Program-made: the position numbers and the translations under genes
DNA from: JBHJHP01 sp042219825
GTDB lineage: Bacteria; Bacteroidota; Bacteroidia; Bacteroidales; UBA5342
Direction of reading: 5' to 3'
NCBI RefSeq assembly: GCF_042219825.1
Contig: NZ_JBHJHQ010000002.1
Location: 310,001 to 374,000, forward strand
DNA: 64,000 nucleotides
Notes under the pieces: model-generated
What the model saw: only the letters and a program-made list of their open reading frames with translations
Databases searched by the model: none
What the model was told of the DNA's origin: nothing
Part shown: piece after piece, positions 9,154 through 18,051 of the stretch
How positions within the stretch are numbered: position 1 is the first letter of the stretch
How the letters are laid out: each line of letters starts with the position of its first letter

Positions 9154-9567
9154 TTATACCTTAACAATTCTTTTACCCGGAGCCCTGAAATACCAGGACA
9201 GGATGGTCACAATGAGTAGGGAAAGTGGAGGTAATGCTTCAACAAATGGTTGTCCGATCATAAGATGAGAAGCTGCCGCACCAGTCATGATGAAAAAGAA
9301 TCCGGCATACGCCCATTCTTTTACAAGAGGATATTTAGGGGTAAGAATGGCGATAACCCCGAGAATTTTCCAGAATCCCAATATGGACATCATATATATT
9401 GGATAACCCAATTGATGAAAAATATCCACAAACCCGCCAATTTGCAGCAATTGCTGTACTCCGCTTGCCAACATTCCTAAAGAGAGAAAGATTGTGGCCA
9501 CCCAATAAATGTATCTGCCGGTTTTTCTACCAATTGGCATAACCTGTTCTTTGTTTTTTGTTTGCAT
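9154..9567 (-). CDS. DoxX-like four-helix membrane protein
   Basis: The 137-residue protein has four predicted membrane helices and matches the DoxX-like family. Signatures are GVQQLLQIGGFVDIFHQLGYPIYMM, FWKILGVIAIL and the paired segment PLVKEWAYAGFFFIMTGAAASHL. An inner start at the second Met (MPIGRK) is possible. DoxX relatives are poorly defined quinone- or thiol-linked membrane proteins. In Bacteroidota they often lie next to ArsR and SRPBCC genes, as here, and the function in that context is unproven. Confidence 0.85.
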   Translation of the reverse strand: MQTKNKEQVMPIGRKTGRYIYWVATIFLSLGMLASGVQQLLQIGGFVDIFHQLGYPIYMMSILGFWKILGVIAILTPKYPLVKEWAYAGFFFIMTGAAASHLMIGQPFVEALPPLSLLIVTILSWYFRAPGKRIVKV

Positions 9568-9609
9568 TATTTTTACTGTTAAGATAATAAAACAAATAGA
9601 GTGAGGTGT

Positions 9610-10074
9610 TTAGATCAGCTTACTAACAATTGCCTGTAAACGGTCGTGTGCCATATTTATGCCCCTGGCAAACGGCATTTTTAGCTGTTCGTCTCTGATC
9701 GATACCGATCGGTAGACAATATGCATGTTAAGCTTGCTGGTGTTTTCAGAGAGTGCTTCAAATTCCAGAAATTCAAGTTGCGGACCAAAACTTACCGATT
9801 CCATTTCAAACGTTCGTGTAATTTTTTTGTTCGGAACAAACTCATGAATCGTTCCGTTAAATCCGTATGTGTTTCCCATTGGATCAGTTGTTACAAACTG
9901 GTAACTACCGTGCTTCTTATTCTCAAGTTTCAGTACTTTGGTGCCCATCCATTGTTCTACAATTTCTGGTTCCACATATGCTTTAAAAAGTAATTCCAAC
10001 GGCAACTCGAATTCTCTCGTGATCATCAGTTCCTGTTTGCAGTCCTCTGCATGAATTTTAGTTTTGCGTTCCAT
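9610..10074 (-). CDS. SRPBCC/AHSA1-like domain protein
   Basis: The 154-residue cytoplasmic protein matches the activator of Hsp90 ATPase 1-like (START/SRPBCC) fold: ITREFELPLELLFKAYVEPEIVEQWMG at the start, a central TYGFNGTIHEFVPNKKI, and a C-terminal helix (GINMAHDRLQAIV). These proteins bind small hydrophobic ligands in a cavity. The gene begins 6 bp after the ArsR stop and is almost certainly co-transcribed with it. Small proteins of this type paired with ArsR regulators are common; the ligand is unknown. Confidence 0.88.
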   Translation of the reverse strand: MERKTKIHAEDCKQELMITREFELPLELLFKAYVEPEIVEQWMGTKVLKLENKKHGSYQFVTTDPMGNTYGFNGTIHEFVPNKKITRTFEMESVSFGPQLEFLEFEALSENTSKLNMHIVYRSVSIRDEQLKMPFARGINMAHDRLQAIVSKLI

Positions 10075-10080
10075 TATATT

Positions 10081-10404
10081 TTATTTATCAGTACTATAAC
10101 TTTTCATGATGGATTCCAGTTTATTAAATCTGTCGTCCCACATTTTACGGAAAGGTTCAATAAAATCTGCTATTTCCTTCATTTTCTGTGGATTTAAATG
10201 ATAGTAAATCTCTCTGCCATTTTGTTCCTGGTTGAGTAATTCACACTCTGTGAGGATTTGCAGGTGTTTGGAGACTGTTGGTCGGGCCGTGTCAAAATTT
10301 GAGGCTATTGCTCCGGCAGACATGGCATGTGTAGCAAGCAATACCAGAATCGCTCTTCTGGTAGGATCAGCTATGGCCTGAAATACATCGCGTCTTAAAT
10401 TCAT
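10081..10404 (-). CDS. ArsR family winged-helix repressor
   Basis: The 107-residue protein has a winged-helix DNA-binding domain: AIADPTRRAILVLLATHAMSAGAIA, then the recognition helix region FDTARPTVSKHLQILTECELL, then the wing NGREIYYHLNP. It lacks the ELCV(C/G)-type metal-binding box of the arsenic-sensing members, so metal sensing is unlikely. It heads a unit with the SRPBCC gene (6 bp), the DoxX-like gene and possibly the 8645 gene. Two near-identical inverted repeats cover its promoter, which fits autoregulation. Confidence 0.92.
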   Translation of the reverse strand: MNLRRDVFQAIADPTRRAILVLLATHAMSAGAIASNFDTARPTVSKHLQILTECELLNQEQNGREIYYHLNPQKMKEIADFIEPFRKMWDDRFNKLESIMKSYSTDK

Positions 10405-10407
10405 TAC

Positions 10408-10450
10408 GTAGTTATTTGACTACAAATATACATGTAGTTATTTAGCTACA
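10408..10450 (-). promoter_or_regulatory. Two operator-like inverted repeats with a TAnnTTTG box between them
   Basis: Immediately upstream of the ArsR start lie GTAGTTATTTGACTAC (10408-10423) and TGTAGTTATTTAGCTACA (10433-10450). Both share GTAG...CTAC arms and the same centre, about 26 bp apart. On the minus strand, TATATTTG (complement of 10423-10430) fits the Bacteroidota -7 box and lies between the repeats. A repressor bound to both would block RNA polymerase. This is inferred from position and symmetry. Confidence 0.7.
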
Positions 10451-10525
10451 CGTAATATTTTAAACTTTTTTAGGAATAAAATTTAAAAGCGACTGATTAT
10501 GTCATCCGATGGTATTACACGCTTT

Positions 10526-11208
10526 TCAAACTGTTTTAGCAGAAAGAACCAATAATCTTTTTCCGGCCATTACTGAAAAAATAATCCATGGTAGCAGTGA
10601 AACAAGCGAGAATACTAAACCTAATGTGCCGGCAGTTGAAGGTATGATCATTAAAAGTCCGGCGATAATTCCCCAGATGACTGTTCCTTTACTAAATATA
10701 CCTGATTTCAACATTGTCTTTGAAATAATAAGCAGGGTAATGGCATTAAACACATAATACACATCGAAGGCCGTTCCTTTATACGTTACAATCAATCCTT
10801 TGGCAATGCCTGGAAGTTGTTGTTTAGCCTCCATTGATTCTGTTGTGAAAAACTGCCGACTAACCGACAACATCTCAAAAGCTACAGAAGAAACATAATA
10901 AATGCCAATGCCAATAAAACCGATGGTTATTGCAATGAGCAGGTTTGCGAAATCAGTTTTTCTCATGGACGCGAAAAGGCCAAGATAGACAAGAATTAGC
11001 AGAGCATTATTGATGTAATACAGAAAATCCAGACTCAGTATGCCAATCAACCAGTTATGATGCATAAATCAATAAAGGCCATAGCCGTTTCAGGAGGCGG
11101 ATAAGCCGAAAAAATAATAATTTGAACCGGAATGATTGCGACAATGGCGAATGCTGCCAGTCCACCTGTTTTGTACAATTTTTCTCAGTTAAAAGTTTCG
11201 TTCATCAT
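10526..11208 (-). pseudogene. Broken DUF4386-like polytopic membrane protein gene
   Basis: The long open part (10526-11065) encodes about 179 residues with five or so helices, starting abruptly inside a helix pair. Reading upstream, the missing N-terminus is present but damaged. ATG at 11208 or 11205 opens MNETFN, then TGA at 11187-11185, then EKLYKTGGLAAFAIVAIIPVQ and a hydrophobic helix. A one-base frame change just before 11065 is needed to join it to NWLIGILSLDFLYY. The TGA could derive from a Ser codon (TCA). The family reads continuously across both lesions, so this was a functional gene until recently. Sequencing error is the alternative. Confidence 0.72.
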
Positions 11209-11282
11209 GTGTTGTTTGGTTTTTATGAGTGGTTAAAATAAATTGGATCTGTTAATGTAAGCGTGCGATTATTAATTGTGAA

Positions 11283-12098
11283 CTAATATGTGTAGATAAA
11301 TTCGTCGTATTCAGTCATCAGTTTTATGGGGTTACCCTGTAAATTATATTCGTAAGTGTTACGTTTGAAAGTCGTGCTATCGGCACCTGGAACGGCAACA
11401 TATAATGTAAAGTTCTCTTCAATAATATTATTCGAATTTGTGTAAATTCCGGGAACACCTAATTGATTAAATATGATGAACGGATTCTTTTTATCATCAT
11501 AGCTGTAAGTAATTTCACTTATTAACTCAGGCTCGATATTTTCTGTATAGTATTTTTCACTGATCACATTCCCATTGTCATCATACGTATATGTAAAGAA
11601 TTGTTTAATTTCGCCGGTTTTATCGTGAAGATTTACTCTTATTATATGACCATCGTTGTATATTAAAGATCTTTTTGATTTATAAGTGAAATGTTCGTCC
11701 TCTTTATGAAAATATTCAATTTCCTTTAAGCTGTCAACCCCATCATAAACGAAAATACGGTAATTTGTAAGTATGCAGTTTTCAGCTGTTACTAATCCGT
11801 TATCTGTTGGAGATGATGTAGAAGATGAAAGAACGTCTAAATTCATTGAATTCTCTTCTTTGACAAGTTTATCTTCATCGTCATACATATATTTCTTATA
11901 ATAATATCTGCTTTCCACTTCTTCAATTTTACCCTTACTGGAATACCTGTAGCGGGCAATTATATGATCGTTTGAAATCTGTGATTTTATTAAATCCTTT
12001 GGATCAAATGTTTTAATTTCGGCCTTATCTTTTGTGCAGGATGTTGACAGAAGTAATGTGATCAAAGCAAGTGAGAATAAATTAAAAAATATCTTCAT
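11283..12098 (-). CDS. Lipoprotein with YD/RHS-like repeats, unknown function
   Basis: The 271-residue protein has a lipoprotein signal with lipobox LSTSC (Cys21). The rest is beta-rich, with short repeated units such as YRYSSKGKIEEVESRYYYKKYMYDDEDKL, FTYTYDDNGNVISEKYY and ITYSYDDKKNP. These resemble YD/RHS-type repeats of small secreted Bacteroidota proteins. There are too few to form a full RHS shell. It is probably outer-membrane anchored. No enzyme motif was seen. Confidence 0.8.
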   Translation of the reverse strand: MKIFFNLFSLALITLLLSTSCTKDKAEIKTFDPKDLIKSQISNDHIIARYRYSSKGKIEEVESRYYYKKYMYDDEDKLVKEENSMNLDVLSSSTSSPTDNGLVTAENCILTNYRIFVYDGVDSLKEIEYFHKEDEHFTYKSKRSLIYNDGHIIRVNLHDKTGEIKQFFTYTYDDNGNVISEKYYTENIEPELISEITYSYDDKKNPFIIFNQLGVPGIYTNSNNIIEENFTLYVAVPGADSTTFKRNTYEYNLQGNPIKLMTEYDEFIYTY

Positions 12099-12189
12099 GA
12101 TATCAGCATCTTATGGCAAACGAATTTATATTCAAAAAGCTAATCTGTAAAAATATAGCTATATTAATAATACGATACAGGCATATTAA

Positions 12190-12831
12190 TTACTCAGTGT
12201 GCAACAAATAAACGAGTTCATATTGTTGAATGTACAAAGTTTTAATTGTATGAATGGGATAATTAATGATAGGGCCTTCCGGGAACGCATTAATTAATCC
12301 TTCTGTATCAGGAAATCCCAGGCTGGTTATGCGTTTTGTCTCGGAAATGCAGGCAGCTCCGTTACATGATTTCTTATAATATATGTAACCGTAACCAGGT
12401 AGTCTAAGTACATTTCCTATCAGTAAGCCTTTAAATGAAAATTCAGTGTAACCAGCATTGTCGGTATAGAAATATAAGGTGTCATGCTTCTGGCTTATCC
12501 GGCTGTATCTGGCATTTTTAATATTATGTACAGTAAAATGCAGAACCACTGTGCTGTCAGCCTTAATTTCAATTTTTTCATATGGAATTTCAAATCCGGC
12601 CGGATAGATAAAATCAGTACAATTAAACATGTAAGACGATGAATCTAACCTGATTCCGGTACTGTCATAACAAACAATCCCATTAATAAACGCATAGTCA
12701 TAAAAGTTGAAGATCTGATTTAGGTTTACGTTTTCTTCTTCACAGGAGGTATGCAACGCAACTATAAGTACAATAAGTAAATAATGATATCTTCTAAGGC
12801 TGTTTAATTCAACGAAACATTTAGATTTCAT
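12190..12831 (-). CDS. Small lipoprotein of unknown function
   Basis: A 213-residue protein with a long N-region followed by YHYLLIVLIVALHTSC, giving a lipobox at Cys30. A later start would be typical, but no Met lies closer to the hydrophobic stretch. The mature part is beta-rich, with four further Cys, two of them close together near residue 160 (KKSCNGAACISETK). I do not recognise the family. It lies 91 bp upstream of the other lipoprotein gene in the same direction. Confidence 0.72.
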   Translation of the reverse strand: MKSKCFVELNSLRRYHYLLIVLIVALHTSCEEENVNLNQIFNFYDYAFINGIVCYDSTGIRLDSSSYMFNCTDFIYPAGFEIPYEKIEIKADSTVVLHFTVHNIKNARYSRISQKHDTLYFYTDNAGYTEFSFKGLLIGNVLRLPGYGYIYYKKSCNGAACISETKRITSLGFPDTEGLINAFPEGPIINYPIHTIKTLYIQQYELVYLLHTE

Positions 12832-13028
12832 AATTCTAAGACTATACTTATGAGATTAATACCCATACAAGGTATTTAATTTTAAAATGATAAAAAAGAA
12901 TAAATTCAGCGAATCGGCATATTCGAACCTTATTTAGATATAATCTGAGTCAGTTATTAGGTAGAAACAAAGTAATATCGTACAAAGAATCGTATTGCTG
13001 ACTTACGGTCGCATTAGATTATCGGTTA

Positions 13029-13478
13029 TTAGATGTATTCCTCTATCACAATTTTGGTTTGTTGCATCATCACATCAAATGCATTGGGTTTTTGCATCAG
13101 TTCTCCCAGATTTTCAGGTATCACCTGCCATCGAAGTCCATATTTGTCGATGCACCAGCCACATTGCGATGCTTCACCTTCATTTGTGAAATAGTTCCAG
13201 AATTTATCTATTTCATCCTGATCTTTACAGTTAATGGTCAGGGACAGGGCATCGTTAAAGGAGTGGTGCTCCTGTTCAGTACTCATCATTGAATACTTTT
13301 GACTAAAAATTGTTATTTCACACATTTCAGCATTCCCACTGGGTGTTTCACCAAGCGGAATAATACTGCCTTCCTGCAAAGCTTCACCAAAAATTGTTTT
13401 ATAATACCTTACTACTTCGGTGATATTGCCCCTCTGTGTGCAGAACCAAAGGCTGGGGATTATTTTATCCTGTTTCAT
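13029..13478 (-). CDS. PhnB-like VOC family protein
   Basis: The 149-residue protein matches the PhnB/3-demethylubiquinone methyltransferase-like branch of the vicinal oxygen chelate superfamily: IIPSLWFCTQRGNITEVVRYY at the start, NDALSLTINCKDQDEIDKFWNYF in the middle, and CGWCIDKYGLRWQVIPENL at the end. The GLRWQVIP motif is characteristic. Such proteins are mostly uncharacterised, and neither methyltransferase nor phosphonate activity can be assumed. It starts 18 bp after the DUF1080 gene. Confidence 0.88.
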   Translation of the reverse strand: MKQDKIIPSLWFCTQRGNITEVVRYYKTIFGEALQEGSIIPLGETPSGNAEMCEITIFSQKYSMMSTEQEHHSFNDALSLTINCKDQDEIDKFWNYFTNEGEASQCGWCIDKYGLRWQVIPENLGELMQKPNAFDVMMQQTKIVIEEYI

Positions 13479-13496
13479 CTTTTATACACCGTTATT

Positions 13497-14177
13497 TCAT
13501 TGTTGATCCGGCTCAACAGTTATGTCAACTTTTCTGAAATCAATGGGGAAACCTTCATACTGCAATAAGATCCTGCCTTCTGTTACGGAAGGTTCAGTAC
13601 CTTCGTTTACCAGTTTACCGTTAAGTTCCTGTTTGATGGTTCCGTTGTGGTAGGTAACGGTCAGTGTGTTCCAATCGCCGATGGGGTTGGCTGCATCGGT
13701 CAATCGTTTAACCACCACACTTCTTCCCGGCTCTGTCCGGCTTCCTTTGTTTATAAGGGTAACATCTTGCAAGAGAATAAAATCCCCGGTCGCTCCTTCT
13801 TTAATCTGAAACTGAATTCCCTTAGGCCAAAGTGTATCAGGTGTAGTTTCAGGGACTAAGTACATCAGTCCGCTGTTCCGTTTATTATTTTTTCGTGTAA
13901 ATGCTGTATCTGTATTCCACCTGAACTCAGCAGTTAAGGTAAAATCATGAAAAGACTGATCCGACATCAGGTATCCGGCTTTGGCACCGTACATCCTGAT
14001 CATGCCATCCTCAACTTTAAAAAGTTCTCCGGCATCCTGATGTACTCCTGATTCCGGTTCAAACGCATACCAACCGGTTAAATTACTTCCGTTAAATAAT
14101 TGAATTGTTTTTTGTGCCCTTGTAAAACCGTTGAATGCAAAGCACAAAGACAGAATTATATACAGATATTTCATCAT
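13497..14177 (-). CDS. DUF1080 (3-keto-disaccharide hydrolase-like) secreted protein
   Basis: The 226-residue protein has an N-terminal signal peptide (about 1-21, YIILSLCFAFNGFTRA) and one DUF1080 domain with a concanavalin-like fold. Signatures are IQLFNGSNLTGWYAF near 25, FTLTAEFRW near 75, and NSGLMYLVPE and GIQFQIKEG in the core. The family name comes from members that hydrolyse 3-keto-glycosides; others may only bind carbohydrate. It is exported to the periplasm or beyond. Confidence 0.88.
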   Translation of the reverse strand: MMKYLYIILSLCFAFNGFTRAQKTIQLFNGSNLTGWYAFEPESGVHQDAGELFKVEDGMIRMYGAKAGYLMSDQSFHDFTLTAEFRWNTDTAFTRKNNKRNSGLMYLVPETTPDTLWPKGIQFQIKEGATGDFILLQDVTLINKGSRTEPGRSVVVKRLTDAANPIGDWNTLTVTYHNGTIKQELNGKLVNEGTEPSVTEGRILLQYEGFPIDFRKVDITVEPDQQ

Positions 14178-14208
14178 CGCGTTTTAATTTAAACAGAACC
14201 GAATATAA

Positions 14209-14883
14209 CTATTTTAAAGATTTTATTTCCGGCTCTTGTCCGTTGAATTCCATTCTCCATTCCTTTTTGTTTTGTGCAAACTGTAACACAAATGCTGAAG
14301 AATACGCCTTCTCCATAGTGGGTATCCAGTCCTTTTTATGTTTGTTGATGCAGATAAATAGACCGTGTTCGTTACCTATGGCACAAAACCTGTCTATATC
14401 GCCGCTGTAAATATCCAGGCCGGTAGACCTATGGATATACCTGTAAACCGGAGCAATATCATCTACAGGTAAACCAATCTCTGAGATTTCCAGAAACGAA
14501 TGTTCTGAAAAAACATCATTTGATTCATTATGAAGATTTTGTCTGGCAATCAGTTCAACAATGTTTTTATCCCGGTCATAAAAATAAAAGGCTCTGGCAT
14601 TCCAGGAATTAAAATTCTGAATTTCAGAACCTTCAAAGGGCAAAATTTCTAAATCCTTTTGTGCCCATACCAGTGCTTCCTCTATTTGGTTACAGGGTAT
14701 GTTAATTGCAAAATGATATGGTGTTGTTTCCGGTGCATGTTGGAATGTTAGGATGGAACGTCCGATACCATAAGAAACACTATCCTGATTTTGTTTTACC
14801 ATTTTCAGCCCCAGAGTATTCGAATAAAAACTGATTTGTTCTGAAAGTTTTGACGTATAGATTGTTAGTTCCTGAATATGCAT
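14209..14883 (-). CDS. Two-domain VOC family protein (glyoxalase/dioxygenase-like)
   Basis: The 224-residue protein has two VOC modules. The first (about 1-120) reads HIQELTIYTSKLSEQISFYSNTLGLKM, then YHFAINIP, then AFYFYDRDKNIVELIARQ. The second (about 125-200) reads SEIGLPVDDIAPVYRYI. A likely metal-binding His (YHFAI) and Glu (VELIA) are kept in the first half, as in glyoxalase and ring-cleaving dioxygenase relatives. The substrate is unknown. It starts the run of genes reading into the DUF1080 gene. Confidence 0.82.
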   Translation of the reverse strand: MHIQELTIYTSKLSEQISFYSNTLGLKMVKQNQDSVSYGIGRSILTFQHAPETTPYHFAINIPCNQIEEALVWAQKDLEILPFEGSEIQNFNSWNARAFYFYDRDKNIVELIARQNLHNESNDVFSEHSFLEISEIGLPVDDIAPVYRYIHRSTGLDIYSGDIDRFCAIGNEHGLFICINKHKKDWIPTMEKAYSSAFVLQFAQNKKEWRMEFNGQEPEIKSLK

Positions 14884-15046
14884 GACAATCCTAATTAAAA
14901 ACGCTTAAAATTACCTGGGATTAATGCTCATTAAAATCCCGGTCACTTTATCTGAAGCACCGGATTCTATTTCACGATGCAAAACAGATATATATTTAAC
15001 CGCTTTTACAAGTAATATGTTTTGAAGTTATACGAATCCGTACAAA

Positions 15047-16522
15047 TTAGTTCAGAACTTTCACGGTCTTTTTAATCCGACCATTTCCTAATTGTAGCAG
15101 ATAGATTCCGCGTTGTAATCCCGGAACTGTAATTTTATTTACCTGTTGATCCAAACTGGTAGAGTACAGTTTCTGTCCGCTGATGGTATACAAGGATGCA
15201 TTAACCGGTTCATCTATTGAAACAGAGAACTGAATATTTAGAATTCCGTTTGAGAAAAATGTTTTTACGTCATCAAACTGAGCGGGTTGGAAGCCGGAAT
15301 TTGCTGAAAACTCGAAGGCCCCAAGATCGGGCGCTGATCCGTTATAAGGTAAACCTACATCCGTTCCTGCATCAATGAAAACACTACCCGATACCAGATG
15401 CATAAAAGGTACATCGGGCAGACTCCCGTCGGCTTTTCGTGGTCCGGAAATACCTGTGGTGTCAATGCTGGCAAAATCGTCTGCAGAAAATGGTGTGGTC
15501 ATCAACCAGCTGTTGGTAGCCTGAACAGCAAAATCGGGAATGTCGACAGTGCCCTGGTAGGAAATGCAGTTTTTAATGATGAGTGATTCGCCGGCGGCAA
15601 GGGTTTTATAGTACTTAAAATTTGATGAAGTATTACGATAGGCCGTACAGTTCAGCATAGACATGGTTCCAACGTTGTTGTTTTGATCAAATCCTTTGCC
15701 CTTGTTATAAAATGCCATGCAATTGGTTAGATAAAAATGGTGTTCCAGCATTGCACTGTTGCCGTTATCGCCACCACCCATTTTAAACCCGTTTCCGTTT
15801 GCCTGCGATCCTGGATTGGTTCCGTCTTTCAGCCAGCCATTTCCCCAGGTCCAGCAATTTTCCAGTATGGTAGTTACGTTGGTGGTGCCACGCATGTATC
15901 CATCCCAACCGTCATCGCAGTTGCCCCATGCCCGGCAACCGATAAACTTATTATTGCTGCCCACATCAAGCTTTGGCGCGTATCCGTCGGCATCACCATA
16001 ATCTGTTGGATCGGCATTATAGTACGAATCACAGTTTATAAAGGTATTATCGTGAGCCCCGCCACCGAGCTGGGCGCCGGTATCTTTATTTTCAGAGAAT
16101 GAGCAGAATTCGATTGTATTGTGACTCCCACCGGAAATATTCAGCCCGTTATCGCCGGCTTTTGTAATATCAAAGCCTTTAATATACCAGTAGCTTCCGG
16201 TCAGACTGATGCCCCTTTTCCCGAAATCCGTTCCCGAAAAATTCAGAACCGGTCGTTCACCCGGATAAGCAAAAAGATAACAGGTGTCGTTTTCTGTTCC
16301 GCTTTTTGAGATGTAAATGGTCGATGAATAATTATGTATGCCACCTCGCACAAGAATGGAATCTCCCGGAGTAACCTGGTTCAATGCTTTGGTAATAGTT
16401 TTAAACGGTAAATCCACTGATGTTCCGGAATTGGAGTCTGTTCCGTTTGTGTCAACATAATAGGTTGTGGCACCTGCTGATATTCCGAGGATGAGCAATA
16501 TAAAGGTAAGGATGTTTTTCAT
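15047..16522 (-). CDS. PL9-like pectate lyase with T9SS sorting domain
   Basis: The 491-residue secreted protein has a signal peptide (1-19) and a right-handed beta-helix (about 21-400). The T9SS type A sorting domain (about 413-491) ends VPGLQRGIYLLQLGNGRIKK. The catalytic layout matches PL9 pectate lyases. Asp179 (DADGY) and the DDGWD cluster (Asp203, Asp204, Asp207) are spaced 24 and 4 as in the known calcium site, and Lys247 (NGFKMGG) sits where the catalytic base is expected. It probably cleaves polygalacturonate by beta-elimination outside the cell. Promoter and start are ordinary. Confidence 0.9.
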   Translation of the reverse strand: MKNILTFILLILGISAGATTYYVDTNGTDSNSGTSVDLPFKTITKALNQVTPGDSILVRGGIHNYSSTIYISKSGTENDTCYLFAYPGERPVLNFSGTDFGKRGISLTGSYWYIKGFDITKAGDNGLNISGGSHNTIEFCSFSENKDTGAQLGGGAHDNTFINCDSYYNADPTDYGDADGYAPKLDVGSNNKFIGCRAWGNCDDGWDGYMRGTTNVTTILENCWTWGNGWLKDGTNPGSQANGNGFKMGGGDNGNSAMLEHHFYLTNCMAFYNKGKGFDQNNNVGTMSMLNCTAYRNTSSNFKYYKTLAAGESLIIKNCISYQGTVDIPDFAVQATNSWLMTTPFSADDFASIDTTGISGPRKADGSLPDVPFMHLVSGSVFIDAGTDVGLPYNGSAPDLGAFEFSANSGFQPAQFDDVKTFFSNGILNIQFSVSIDEPVNASLYTISGQKLYSTSLDQQVNKITVPGLQRGIYLLQLGNGRIKKTVKVLN

Positions 16523-16587
16523 GACGATGGTTTTAAATCACAAATGTATTTTATTCCATTGATCCGGCTATAAAAAACCGAAAAAGA

Positions 16588-18048
16588 TTATTCATCTTTC
16601 ACACATCGGATGGAATAGCCGGTTTTTTTGTCGATACTGTTTCTAACCATGTTTCCGCTATTGTAGTACAGACTTCTGTACCATGCTGTTGTTGTATTGT
16701 TTTCTGTCGCGCTCCACATATATCCATAATAATTGATGCTGCCAAATGCTCCGGTATAATTTCTGTATCCTCCGGGACGGACTGAAAAACCGTATTCATT
16801 GGTAGCTGCCGCATTTGGTGCGATCCAAAGTGAAGTACCGGCATCTTTCAATTTCCCGGCGGCTATTGATTCGCCTCCCAAAAACGTAGCTAAAGTAGTC
16901 CATTCAGCATCTGAAGGAACATGCCAGCCTTCAGGACATATTTTGCCACTTTCAACAGTATACCAGTTGTAAAGTGGGCCAAACAAAGGTTCGTTGGTAT
17001 TTTTATCATTGTCATACCAGCAACAACCAGGCCCGGTCAATGCGCCCCATTCGGTATTATCTGTGGCCTGTGCAATGTCTGTCCCGTCATTGAGTTTTGT
17101 TGTTTTCAGGTTTTCAGCCATCCATATCTGCGGTCCGATCCTGACAGTGGAATAAACATTTCCATCAACATCGGAAACAATCAATCCCTTATCACTCAAT
17201 TGCTTCAAAATGGCATCCACATAGGCTTTATTAACGGCATCCTTATCGTTAACCGGATTGCCAAGATTTGTGATCCTGCCGTTTGACATGTTTTTTGTGG
17301 CATAGATACTCAGATTGGGTTTATTTTTGATACTTGCATATGTGCTGTCCCACGATTCCGGTGTATTGATAAGGTCATTATAGTCTTTATCCCAGGCATG
17401 GTAGTCCGGGTCTGATTCGGCAGTAATAAATCCACTTACATCAGGGATATTACCGAGTAGCATTTGTGTTGAGTCTGAAAGTTCTGTTTTAGTTGCCAGG
17501 TTACTGATATCCTGATCTCCTGTATTTGTTCCACTCAGGTTTTTAATATTCGAAACATCATTTTCATTGATCAGGGCTGCATCGCTGGATGAGAAGACCG
17601 GATCAGTTTCTGATGCCTGTCCAAGCAGTTGTTCCGCCGTTTTGGCGTGCAGTGCATACGGAACACTCATTAACTGGCTGGTTCCAGAAATGGTATAACT
17701 GGCTCCGCCCTTCAGGTCTGTTTCAGTTTTCAGATAGTAGGGGCCATCACTCCAGTCAATCTCAGACATGCTGCCTTTTACCACAGTGCCGTCTCCGATT
17801 TCCAGTGTGATTAAACCATTGCTGTTAGTTGTCGGGAAATGCCGTTCCACATAGACCGCCTGTCCATAAACCGAACCCTGCAGAATACTGATTTGAATCC
17901 CAATACTGGTGTTGGTCACCAGTTTATTGGTGGTATTTCTGATAACTGCCTGATAGGTCATTCTTTCGGGGGCTTGTGCTACGATATGCTCTGTTGATCC
18001 TAAGATTGACAGAAAAAGCAGGATATAAAAGGTTAACAGATATTTCAT
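16588..18048 (-). CDS. FISUMP domain-containing secreted protein
   Basis: The 486-residue protein has a signal peptide (about 1-24). A beta-rich N-terminal region (MTYQAVIRNTTNKLV, about 30-150) resembles tail-fibre and surface proteins, and a linker follows. The C-terminal FISUMP domain (Fibrobacter succinogenes major paralogous domain, about 300-480) contains IWMAENLKTTKLNDG, YNWYTVESGKICPEGWHVPSDAEW and GFSVRPGGYR. FISUMP proteins are secreted and their function is unknown. The gene begins 3 bp after the small T9SS protein gene, so the two are probably made together. Confidence 0.85.
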   Translation of the reverse strand: MKYLLTFYILLFLSILGSTEHIVAQAPERMTYQAVIRNTTNKLVTNTSIGIQISILQGSVYGQAVYVERHFPTTNSNGLITLEIGDGTVVKGSMSEIDWSDGPYYLKTETDLKGGASYTISGTSQLMSVPYALHAKTAEQLLGQASETDPVFSSSDAALINENDVSNIKNLSGTNTGDQDISNLATKTELSDSTQMLLGNIPDVSGFITAESDPDYHAWDKDYNDLINTPESWDSTYASIKNKPNLSIYATKNMSNGRITNLGNPVNDKDAVNKAYVDAILKQLSDKGLIVSDVDGNVYSTVRIGPQIWMAENLKTTKLNDGTDIAQATDNTEWGALTGPGCCWYDNDKNTNEPLFGPLYNWYTVESGKICPEGWHVPSDAEWTTLATFLGGESIAAGKLKDAGTSLWIAPNAAATNEYGFSVRPGGYRNYTGAFGSINYYGYMWSATENNTTTAWYRSLYYNSGNMVRNSIDKKTGYSIRCVKDE

Positions 18049-18051
18049 GAC

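Noticed and set aside
16599..16844. Second open frame inside the FISUMP gene
   Set aside because: The FISUMP frame is intact and has the domain; the other is a shadow.
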